DNA of 64,000 bases from Apteryx mantelli (Eukaryota; Chordata; Aves; Apterygiformes; Apterygidae), in the NCBI RefSeq assembly GCF_036417845.1, contig NC_089980.1, forward strand, positions 48,420,501 to 48,484,500, in the 5' to 3' direction. The position numbers and the translations under genes are program-made. Below are positions 51,601-61,770 of this stretch, one piece after another. Under the pieces are notes generated by a model. That model was given only the letters and a program-made list of their open reading frames with translations. It did no database searches and was not told where the DNA came from. Every line of letters starts with the position of its first letter. Positions within the stretch are counted from its first letter, which is position 1.

Positions 51601-53789
51601 GCTTTCACCTCATCACAACCCCTGACCTGGTACTTAGGCAAGAAGAATAAATTCTCAGGGGAAGATTTCCCAGTGGTTGAATGTGATGAATACTCATGCA
51701 GGGCTCATTTCGAACAATGAACATACACACTGTGGTTCTTAACTTAGAGAATTGCCTATCTACAGAAACAACTTCAGAGCTCTGACTTATATAGCAAAGG
51801 TGGGATTCAGCTCTCCTGAGATATTTGTCTAGATTTTCTTTAGTGCCAATGGACAGAAACAGGCTTTTCCAGGGTATGATTCATTTGACCTGTTTTATTC
51901 CACCTTAGGGAGAGATGAATCACGCCTTAAAAGTGCTCCCTTCTCTCCATGGACTGGAAAGGGTTTCTATCTGACCAGCTCAGATAGAGGTGTTTGCTTT
52001 TTAAACATCAGATGAATTCCCAACCCATTTGTCCTTCACAGTAAATGAGAAGAACTAGTCTCCTTTGACTTGAATACAAACAACCAGGATGATGAGCAGG
52101 GGACTACCTGCAGCTACCAGTGCTGTATTTTACATCACAGCCTCTTCTATTTCTTACACTGTCTGCGTCTCCTTTGGAGTTTTAGTTTGGATGTGTACTT
52201 TTGAAGTGGATCTCCTAACCATCTCCAGCTACTGAGCTTGGTTTGCTTCATGGGCCAGTTTCAATGTCCACCACTGGTTTCCTTTTAGATGAAACTAAGC
52301 CAGAAGATGCACTTCATGAGTGCACCTAACATACTCCTGTCACTAATGTGCGTCCAATTCATGGAACCAGACTAGAAGTACTTTGAAGTAAGTCCCCCTG
52401 AAACTTGTATACTGTGGATGCTGGGACCTCATCTCCATTTGTCACACTACAGATCCATTTCTACTGTACTGCACTTGCTAATACAGACTAAAACCTTTCC
52501 TAGAGGGAACTTCCTCTGCTGCTGATTCACAGCCAGGAACCATATCTTGAATGTAAGTGCCTATGTCACAAATTTGCCACCATTGATACTGTTTGATGGT
52601 TAACATATTTGGCCCAGTTCTGGGCCATACCAGCTAGCCCCCTTTTACACACACCTGGGAGATGGCACTTGCCAGAGACTGTCTCCAACAGGCAGCTTGG
52701 AGGCAGATACGGTCTTCTCTTGGGGAAGAATGTTTTGGCATGTGGATGTCAGCCATGATATGCCACACCAAGGCCAGAAAAGCCTTGCTCTGTTTTACTT
52801 ACTAGGATAAACATGGCTTTAGTGATTACAGCACTCAGTACAGACAAGGGAGAAGCTCTCCATGGTTGGAGGAGCTCTGCTCCTCTGTTTTAAGTAACTA
52901 CCCCCTAGAAGAGCCAACGTAACAGAACAACTTCTTGGACTACAGGATAGTCTGTAGCCTGGTGGTTTGGTCAGTCTCCGCAGAAAGAAAATCCCCTTAA
53001 ACAGAGGAGACAATTGAACTCAAGTCTCCCATACCCTGGATTAGCACATTCACTGGTCAGACATTGGATAAAAAACAAACTACTACCACTTCTCCTGCTC
53101 CACAAGGGTTGCTTCACCAGTATTTTGTGTGGTGTCCCATCCTTTGCTAAGCTGGATCTGACTGCTCTCTCAGGGAGGCTGCAAAATGACATGGATGCAA
53201 GCATAACTCATGGCCTTAAGCTGATGTGCTGTAATGGCCAGTAACAATATAGGATGTAATGTCCTGTTAGCCCTTCTGCAGTAAATTAGTCCCCAGAAAA
53301 TCTTTACCAAAGGAAGATCCCTGAAAAAAATGGTCGAAGAAAACACTACTTCCTGGACTATATTTTCAGGCAAACTTTTGGCAAAACTGCTTCATGTTGT
53401 TGAGAATGAGGTGTTTCTGAGCACACCCCAAACCGAAGCTTTAGGTGTGTTAGGACCTAGACTTGGGGCACTTACAAAGTTTGAGCATGTTCTGGTTATG
53501 CCAAATATGACCTGGAGACACAGGTTTTGGACCGGGTTTCCCTAGTCCTACTACGGCCATGAACATCCTTTCACTTTTATCTGCCCTTTAGCATCTCTCT
53601 GCCTTCATTCTCCATCTGTGAGAAAAAGTAGTACTTCCTACTATCAGAGCACTGCTCCGTCAAGACACCACAGATTATCAGCCAACCACAATGTGGCATT
53701 TAAGGCGGCAGAAACACTACAAGTTGAGTTATCATTACATGGCCCGCAAATAACCCCGTGCCTAGTGACCCAGAAGTCACGCAGCGGTC
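45641..53789. other. Intergenic sequence upstream of SRD5A2, no gene recognised
   Basis: About 8 kb has no recognised exon. The longest frame is 158 codons on plus (48213-48689), opposed by 109- and 87-codon minus frames; its product has no domain I know. Sequence from about 48,700 to 48,960 has the flavour of an old interspersed repeat that I cannot name. AT-rich tandem words of the TGTGATTATATATA type occur at about 46,970-47,005. Distal SRD5A2 regulatory sites could lie here, but nothing can be assigned from sequence alone. Confidence 0.45.
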
Positions 53790-54273
53790 TGCGGCCGAAA
53801 GATGCTGTCAGCACGGAGGCACGAGCAGGTGAGCGACTGTCAGCCTGCACCGGGTGAATCCTTGCAACACCCCCGTGGGGCAGAGGGAAGGAAACATCCC
53901 CTTTCCCGTTTTACTGAGCAACTTCTTCTTGCTGGAAGTCACACCGGGCGTCTGCGTGCAGGAGCCCGCTTCCCCGGCCCCCAGGCTGCGCCTTCACCCC
54001 TGAGGCGCCCTCGCCGGCTGCGTGGAGCCTCGCGTCCCGTCAGCGACCTCCCTCGCGCCGGCCGCCAACCGCCGCCCTCGCAGCCGTTACCCGCGGCGCG
54101 AGACCCCACACGCCGCCCAGGGGGGCCGCGCCGGGCGCAGGGGCCGGCGGAGGGGACGGGACCGGGCCGGCCGCGGGGGGCAGCTCCCCTCAGGGCAGGG
54201 TGGGGCGCCTCGCCCGCGCCGGCAAGAGGGACTGCGCCCTCTGACGAGCCCGGGCGATGGGAGGCAGCGCGGC

Positions 54274-54282
54274 GGGGCGGGG
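54274..54282 (+). promoter_or_regulatory. SRD5A2: GC box (Sp1-type) near the SRD5A2 start
   Basis: GGGGCGGGG lies 97-105 bases upstream of the start codon inside the CpG island. It matches the Sp1/KLF core, but binding is inferred only from the motif. Confidence 0.55.
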
Positions 54283-54378
54283 TGACCGCCGCGGCTCTAA
54301 TAAGGCCGGGACCAGCGCTGGCCGAGGGCTGTTCGCCTCGGTGCCCCGCGCTGCCCGGCGCCCCTGCCGCCCCCGAGC

Positions 54379-54662
54379 ATGCAGTGCTTCCCGAGCCTGG
54401 TGCTGGCCCTCAGCTCGCTGCTGGGCGCCCTGGCGCTGCTGCAGCTCTCGCTGTACCTGCGGGTGCCGTCCCGCTACGGGAAGCACGAGGAGCGGCTGTG
54501 CCGGCCGCGGGGCCGGCTGCCGGCGCGCTGCGCCTGGTTCCTGCAGGAGCTGCCCTCCTTCCTGGTGCCCGCGCTGCTGCTGGCGCTGCGCAGCCCGCCG
54601 CGCCTCGAGCCGCTGGGCTGCCGCCTCCTCTGCTGCCTCTTCTGCTGGCACTACTTCTACAG
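54379..54662 (+). CDS. SRD5A2: SRD5A2 first coding exon (steroid 5-alpha-reductase 2, residues 1-94 plus split codon)
   Basis: The exon encodes an N-terminal membrane segment (about residues 7-27), the RYGKHEE motif at 32-38, the block LPARCAWFLQELPSF at 47-61 and the exon-final FCWHYFYR. These match SRD5A2, the ER-membrane enzyme that uses NADPH to reduce testosterone to dihydrotestosterone. Glu57, which in the human enzyme contacts the substrate, is at residue 57. The Tyr corresponding to human Tyr91 is residue 92, because one extra residue lies between them. LPAR-AWFLQELPSF and the short N-terminus favour SRD5A2 over SRD5A1. The start at 54379 has A at -3 (GAGCATGC) and gives the family N-terminus MQ. 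The exon ends AG|GTACCG after 54662, splitting the Arg codon as expected. The frame stays open into the intron to 54867, but that tail is not protein. Exons 2-5 are not in the window. Position downstream of MEMO1 on the same strand supports orthology. Confidence 0.95.
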
Positions 54663-57259
54663 GTACCGCCGCCGGGCAGCGCTGCCCCGCTCCCGCGGGC
54701 GCGCTCGGGGGCCAGCGGCGGGGAGCGGGGCGGCCGCCCCCCGGCCTGAGAAAACACGGAGAAACAGGACGCGGAGCGAGGCTGCGGCAGCGCGAGCAGC
54801 CCGGGCCGGGTGGGCGGCGGGGCCGGCGCAGGATCGCGCCCCTCCGTGCGACACGCGGCTCTTTTAGCGCTGCAAAACGGCGCGGGGGGGGCGCCGCCGT
54901 GGTGGGCTCCACACGCAGGAGCCAGGCGAGTCGGCTCCTCTCCCCCGTCCTAGCAGCCGGGGCAAGGAGCAGGTGGTACTCGGATGCTTTAAGCTGGGAG
55001 AGATGATGTATGCTTTAGATGTTTAGTTTAAAAAGAAAAAAAAAAAAAAAAAGAAGAAGGTTGCGCTAAGCTGGAGCAAGGGGATGAAATTAATCCAACT
55101 GTTATGTCAAGGCACATGCGAGGTGCGGAAAGGAGAACCGCAGTGCACACGCAGCGCAGGGAGCAGCACCCACCGCCAGTCAGAGACGTGGGAATACAAG
55201 TGAGGACAGCCCGAATGCAAAAACAGTACAGCACAGCTGCAGTAAGAGAGCAAGTACTGAATGAGCTGTATTAATGTGTATTTAGCGTATGAAAAAACAA
55301 AGTAACTGAAGGCTTTCTATACCACAACACAAAAGTTGGTTTTTTATGCCCAATTCGTTGCTCCCATTTTACTACCTACGCAGTGGTTTCTCTTGGTCCA
55401 TAAGATCTTTATATTCAGAAATTCCACCGTATCAGATGTTGCTACATGCTTTGTCTTTGCAATTAATTCTATATGTACTGATCAGGAGCTCCAAGAAAGA
55501 GTAAGGTCTGCAGTCAATGTGACTTGGTTCTGAAGTGCCTGGAGTATATCACAGGAATATATCTTTCTACATAATGAGCTGTGTGTATTTTATCTTCTGT
55601 TTCACTTCCATTTTCCACAGAGTACTCTCATAAGGAATTTGATTTTTTTTGATTATCTGTTCATGAAAAAACTGACTTTTCACAAATGGCATGTGCATGT
55701 ATCTGTGTTATGTCATTATGTAGTAAAGAGCTATCTAACTTCCAAAGCAAAACTTTATTTCTGAGCTGGTTTGCCATTTTTATCCCAATTCCTATTTCTA
55801 TGTTTATTTTCTTTGCCAGCAATACAAAACATGCATATAAGAATTGATTAAAAATGATTATTTGCATCTCAACCAAAATCAACATGTTGAAAATCCAGCT
55901 GCAGTGTCTCTGGAGTTAGGGAGACAGTTTAGGGATAGAAACTCTAGGTTGTTGTAGGTAAGTTCAAAACAGGAGAATGGTTTCAGGTGCTAAAACATAG
56001 TCATGTTACAGATATATTCATTATGATTAGTGTTGTTTTTTCCTTTTTTTACTCTAAGTTAGCTGGAAGACACTACTGTGACACATTTAGCTCCCACTTA
56101 GCCAGGTGTGTTAATGTAGTCATACTAAATTTACTTTAATTCATTCTCCTATTCTCAAGGATTTCTGATAGTTTCAGAAACACGGAAATCAATGACCACA
56201 ACTAGATAACTGAAAGAAATGTTACCCTACTCTGTATGCTTATATTTGTTGAGTCAGTGGTTCTTTTCCAATGTTACTGCTAGACTTAAGCAGAAGCACT
56301 GTGTTTTCACACATTTTCTTAAATAGTTTGGGGAAGTCTTCATCTCTGGCTGGAGTATTCTGTTTCCCGTCTGAAAATTAAAGCCCTCATTTTAACCAAG
56401 TCTAGGTAGCAGACTATTTTGTTTCTAATACAGTATGTTATTCCAGTATTATTTTTATAGTGTGCAGCCTTTTCTCATACAAGCCATTCTGAGACTCTAT
56501 TGAATCAATTCATATCTGAAATATTATATTAAAAATTAGTGCTATATTATTAGGTAAAAGAGGAACAAAAAGAACAAATGAGGAGTTTTTCCTCATTTCA
56601 TTTGCTAGCCAACTGACATATGGTATTTGAAAAGATGTTCAGCATTTTGAAATAACAACCAAAATGTATCTTGATATTTTTAAATTTCTTATCAGACACA
56701 AAGACCTTTAACAGAAATAACCTAACAACAGTTTTTAAATATTTTCATGATTATACTTGTCTGCAAGTATAATGAGTAAAATGTACATTACACTTCATCA
56801 GTAATAAAACTACATTTACTTAATGGATGTACCCTGCTGAAGTTTTTCTCTCTGACTCTGGAGTTTTGAAGTGAATAAAGCTGTGCCCCTTTTAATTCTG
56901 AATCTGTTTTTGTTAATCTGCTCCTACTTTTACTACTGATCATCTGACATCTGTATTTAAGCATTCCTGTATGTTTCTTTGAAAATATACTATTTTGTAC
57001 AGAGAAAAGTTACTTCATGCATTCTTGCAAAATTTAGTGATGTCCTTCTCTCCACGGGGAAGCTTTTGTCATTCCTAGTTGTGTCACACCTCTTACACCA
57101 AACATCCATGTATAAGAAAAGTTTCGATTAGATGTAGGCATGGAAGGAGTGCATTAGAGAAACACAGATTTTTAACAGATTGCTATGCTATCTATTCTGC
57201 CTTTCTGTATATTATGACTAGCTGTGCTGCCCCAGTAGTTTGTGTTTGGATGAAGCATG
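54663..57259 (+). other. SRD5A2: SRD5A2 intron 1, proximal part
   Basis: The intron begins GTACCG and continues beyond the window. Its first 300 bases are still CpG island, followed by a poly(A)/(AAG) tract at about 55,031-55,058. Farther on it is AT-rich with no recognised exon, RNA gene or repeat family. Confidence 0.85.
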
Positions 57260-58480
57260 TATTTCAGAATTTCTTCAAGTCTTGATTTGAAGACTTCAGA
57301 AGATAGAGAATCCATCATTTTCTATGGAGAATCCACTGTTTTCTTTGGTAGTTTACTCTTGTAGGTCTTCACTATTGCTTAAATAATGTGTTTAAAATTT
57401 CTTACTTGAATTTGATTAGTCTCAGTTTCCTCCCAAAGGTGCTTGCTATTTCTCTGTGCTAATTTAAAGCGCCCCATAGTATCCTTCAGTATTTTCTTAC
57501 CATGATGTCACTTACACAGTAATCAGATCATCTTTCAATCTGCTTGTTACAGAGCTGTCAGGACCTCCATCTGCACCAATGTGATCCAGATAATACAGGA
57601 GCACATGATCGTATTTCTGATTAATTAGCTACTGCGCACGATATGGTGTTTATGCTGGGTTATGTTTTTCTGGCGGCTTTAGGCTAGCTACAGGGGAACA
57701 GACATGAGCTGATCTGACATCGAATTATAGTGGTGCAGACACATGATACTTCACCCAGCATGAAGTCTGTCAGGATAAAGTTACCTTTTCATAAATTTAG
57801 GAACAGGTTTAAACTTGCAAAATGACTTTGTCCTGCTTTTGCACGTGGTGTCATGTAGCTTCAACATTTTTTATTTGATCTGAGGCATCCTGAAACAGAT
57901 TTATCATGTCATTGAACTGCAGCTGAAAGCCCTCACTGCAAAACATTTTTTCCCTTAGCCCTTGGATGATTTCTGTGGCTTTTTTCCTTTCCTCCTTTCC
58001 TACATCCTTTTGAAAAATGAACACATCAGTACTGGATGTAGATTACAGTATCAGAGTTGTAGTAGCATATCTAGAGACAATATCACCTTCCCAGTCCTGT
58101 GTGCTGCTCCCATGCTTACAGATCAAAATGATGCTTTTTGCCTTGGAGACATACCAGCAACCCCTGTGAGGTTCCAGGCTGCTCTGAGCACCCGTCCCAC
58201 CCTGGTGTCACTGCTTTCCAAGGTTACAATCTACCACTCTTTGGGGATGGCTTGTATTTATATGGGCTGCATTTGCTTGATTTGAAAGTAATTTTTCCAA
58301 ATGGGCTTAATGCTCAGTATGGCTGTCCTACCCACATGGATATTCATCCTTGTCTAGAATGTGTGCCATCCGCCAATTTTATCAGTGATGATTTTATATT
58401 TATTGTCAGATCATTGAGGAGTATGCTGAGGAGTGTTGTAAGGACCTCTGCAGTCCTCTGCTGGAAACTACTTGGGCTAA
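57260..58480 (-). mobile_element. CR1 LINE fragment, minus strand, interrupted
   Basis: Two collinear reverse-complement CR1 blocks are visible. Block one (about 57,270-57,545) contains AGTCTTGATTTGAAGACTTC, GGTAGTTTACTCTTG and ACACAGTAATCAGATCATC. Block two (about 57,900-58,440) contains TGGATGATTTCTGTGGC, CATCCTTTTGAAAAATGAAC, TGCTTTCCAAGGTTACAATC and CAATTTTATCAGTGATGATT. In CR1 these blocks are adjacent. Here about 0.3 kb of other sequence separates them, so the copy appears to have been split by an insertion. It lies in SRD5A2 intron 1, antisense to the gene. No frame survives. Confidence 0.82.
57555..57880. other. Unclassified insert splitting a CR1 copy
   Basis: About 0.3 kb without CR1 similarity interrupts an otherwise collinear CR1 fragment. 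It has no coding capacity. I could not define terminal repeats or a target-site duplication, so its nature (small transposon, SINE or replaced diverged sequence) is open. Confidence 0.35.
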
Positions 58481-61144
58481 TGCTGATGGCTCCTCTTTGA
58501 CAAGGACTTTGTAGGATCTCTCTGGTTGCCCAGAGCCCAGCGAGCCAGGTTTGGCATGCTGCATGCTCCTGTCCAGCCAACTGCAGAAGGAAGTGGGAGA
58601 CTGCCACCTAAGCAGGGACTGCTGGCTGAAGAGCCAACCCCTCCTCTAGCATCATCTAATGTTCTGGGATCTTCTGTCCCAGAGGATGCAAGAAGGAGGT
58701 CTTGCCCCCTTCCCTCCTTGGCCCAGGAGCAGCAGCCCAGCTGCCTCTGGTGAACCGTAATAGCAGTACATGCTTCGCCCTGCTCTGCCACCACTAGGCA
58801 GCAGTCTCTCTCTTTGTGGCAAGCACAACATGGTGCATTCCCTCTGGCTTTCATGAAGGGTTAAAGGCAGACTGCTTTTACTGCTGCTTTTGCCGTGGAG
58901 GGGAGGGAACGGAGGAATCTCAAATCCCATCCCCTGACTCTTTGTCTGCCATCCTTAGTTAGCCAGCTCTTCGTCTTCCAAATGTGCTCTTTATTACTGC
59001 AGCATGGTGTGGATTTAATAAAATCCAAATGCCTTGTGGTGCTAAGGCAAACATCCTATAAAAATCTGAGCTTCTTACATCTGTTTTAGGTAAGCTATAG
59101 CTTCTTCACTTTCATGAAAGTCAGGACAAGTGTGATGGTAGGGCATCCAAAACTAATGAGATGGAGAGGCAGAGGGAAGGGGGAAGAAACTGAGAGAAGC
59201 ACTTAATGCCAAGTCTGCCATCTGTATATGCAATCTCTATGAAAAGCTGGGCGTGAGCTGAAAATGATGAGTGGTATAAGATGTGTGTAAAGGAATTCGT
59301 CTTGTGAGAAATGATTTATAAATTATTTTGGTTGGAATGTGGTTTGTAATACAATCCCTCCTGCTAGAGGGGCTGTGCTGGTTAAGGAATACAGTGAGAA
59401 TGCCAGCTGAAGCCCTCAGGTAGCAGGGAGAAGATAGTTTGCTGCATTCTTATTTTGCAGTCCAACTTTAAGAAACAAAGGAGGAGAATAAAATACTGGA
59501 TGAGAGAAAGACATCACAACCGAATTTCATATAAACCCTAATGCTGCATTCCTGCTAGAACTGGAACCAGGCAAGAAGTGAGAAAGACAGATGGATGAGG
59601 GAGCAGAAGGGATGCCACTTTGAACAGTGGTGGGGATAAAGTCTTGTCTGAGTGAGCTACAATAGACAAGACAATCCTGGAGATACTGGAGTGAAAGACA
59701 GAGTGCTGCATTTGGTCCCCCTCTCTGCCCCACAGTAGCAGAGGCACCAGCAATCTAAGGAGGCATTTCAGTTTCAAATACCATCTAGAATTATATTTTA
59801 TTATCTATTTTCTTCTCTTGCAACTTTGTTTCCAATTTTGTAGTCAGGAGTGTAACCTTTTACTCTGTTACCATAAAAAATAATCTTTAAATTTGCTGTT
59901 TTCGTTTTGAAGAACACTCAAGTAAATCAGACAGGCGTTAAGCAGCTGGATCCCTCCAAAACCCCTTTGGTTGCAGATGACCCATCTGGTGTGCTTGTAC
60001 TTAATTTTCTACAAATTGAGACCTTCCTAAAAAGATCAGGAAAAACAGTTTTTTATGGCAAAAGAATGGGAAACCAGGAACATTTGAAAACAGTATTCCG
60101 TGTGCAGTTTTCCTTTTACACACCTCTCTGTCCAGTTTCCTTCCCTCCAAAACTGAGTTGGGGAGGAGAAAAAAAAAAGATGCTCCCTACTCCCAACTCC
60201 GCCTAGTGTGGCTTGTGTACTCCCTTTCAAAGCCTACCTGCACTGCCTGGTTGGTCTGGCAGTTGCAGCATTTACCTGGACACACTGGTTATTTTCTTGT
60301 ATAGGTGCACCTATTCATGATCAGTGAGAAGAGCAGCTCAGGCCTCCAGAGAAATGCAGATGGGTGTAAGCCCTGAATGAGTAAATCGTTTATAAATTAA
60401 TTTTGCTCATAATTTTTAAAGGTATTTCATATTAGTTCGTGTGGGTTTTTAACTATGCTTTTTGAAACACCAAGTAGATAAATAGATGTTAGATTAAATT
60501 TGAAGTATAGATTGCTAAGTGGGACTCTCCTTGCTAATACTGAATATAATCAGACCACATAATAACCAACAGCTTCCAAATCAGAAATTAATTTTCTCCA
60601 TCAAAATAGTTATTTTATCCTTTGGTCTTAGAAAGTCATTATCATTAAGCATCAAGAACTAAAGATGTTTTTAGTAGTGGCCTCATGAAACCTCTGTCTC
60701 CTAACATCATTCATCTCCCAACACACAAAACACAAGTATCTGACAAGTAACTAATCTTATTCTCTGATTTGCTTCACTTCAGTGTTTTGCAATAGACCCT
60801 AACCAGACTCCTCTTTGGGCTTCACTAGCTATAGAGTAATACATTTGCATGGTGTCTTGTGATGTTTAGACCTATCAGTAACTCTAAATTTGGTAGTGAC
60901 ATCCCTAATGTAGGCTGGCCATTCGCCTTACCTTGTTTACATATTCCATGCTTCCCAATCAATCAGTTCAACTTTTTGCAACTCATCCCCATGGGTTTTA
61001 GTAATGCTGACCATTTCTCATTTCTTCTTATCAATGAAAATATTAGATTTATTGCTGTTTTTACCCAGGCTCCTCAAATTAATGTATGAATAGTCAACAA
61101 AAACATCTTCTCTTCACATTCTTTGCCACAGAAGTTTAATATGT
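58481..61144 (+). other. SRD5A2: SRD5A2 intron 1, nothing further recognised
   Basis: This intronic sequence has only short or opposed frames. The cluster at 58,477-58,930 (up to 125 codons on minus) is GC-richer but shows no domain. No exon 2 of SRD5A2 was recognised. On both strands I looked for the conserved block that follows the HYF-R end of exon 1. Confidence 0.6.
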
Positions 61145-61770
61145 TCACATATCTAGTGCTGGTATTGAGTTTGCTTCCTTGCAGTCTCCTCTAGCATTAG
61201 TAAATACCCTTCTAATTGTGCCTTCATAGTAGACTAGTTGATTGTCTTCCCAGCTAGGAGCACAAATAGTCCTATCTATACATTCTGTTTCTACTGGAAT
61301 ATGGCCTAATGTTTTAGAAGCCTGTAGTTGTTGCCCAGCCCGAAGTGTACCCACATAATATTTCTTTTTCTCATTTGTACAGGAAGAATTTCCACAGAGA
61401 TAACTTAGACTTTTATATTCCTTCACTGCTTTCAAAAAAACCATGTCTGTTAACATTATATTTCTATATGATGCCTATTTATTTGTGCTGTTTTATCATT
61501 ACCAGTGAAGATTCATCTGGCAACTTCACAATCCTTTAGAGTTTTGCAGTTACCCCCAAGGTTTTCTCTCTGCCGTTCTCCTGCTGTCCATTCCCCATCA
61601 GGCCATGCCCCTCCTATTGTGTCACGTAAGGCAATAATTCCCAAATCTGGTTGTTCAGGAAGTTTTTGTGTTCTTGAGAGCTGCACAGTATTACAATTTA
61701 TGATTCCAGTATTATAACTGATGACTAGTTGTTGCCTTGCAGTCCATTGGCCTAAGCTTCATATACCAGA
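61145..61770 (-). pseudogene. Coding-like minus-strand remnant of unknown origin
   Basis: A 103-codon frame (61145-61456) reads like real protein rather than chance translation. It has balanced composition, several spaced cysteines (CGNSSC and three later Cys), and no low complexity. Upstream on the same strand, in another frame, roughly 61,525-61,770 stays open for about 80 codons and also has a protein-like composition with cysteines near its end. A frameshift and several stops would separate the two. This fits a decayed mobile-element or endogenous viral gene inserted in the intron, antisense to SRD5A2. I do not recognise the family, and chance remains possible. Confidence 0.3.

Larger units (their letters stand above)
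53790..54960 (+). promoter_or_regulatory. SRD5A2: SRD5A2 CpG island and promoter region
   Basis: G+C and CpG rise sharply from about 53,790, peak between 53,960 and 54,860 and fall again after 54,960, enclosing the first coding exon. This is the pattern of a CpG-island promoter. A consensus Sp1-type GC box GGGGCGGGG lies at 54274-54282 and a weak TATA-like CTAATAAGG at 54297-54305, 74 bases before the ATG. The transcription start is probably close to 54,300-54,350, but no initiator can be singled out. The overlapping long frames in this island on both strands (up to 315 codons) are a consequence of high G+C and scarce stops. Confidence 0.8.

Noticed and set aside
53802-54749. 315-codon plus frame overlapping the SRD5A2 promoter and exon 1, with 240- and 249-codon companions on other frames and strands
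   Set aside because: Composition is dominated by Ala, Arg, Gly and Pro as expected from CpG-rich DNA with few stops. The genuine SRD5A2 frame is recognised in the same bases.
54663-54867. Continuation of the SRD5A2 exon 1 frame to give a 162-residue protein
   Set aside because: A canonical donor splits the Arg codon at the exact place where the SRD5A2 exon 1/2 boundary falls. The extra residues are Arg/Ala-rich and unrelated to the family.
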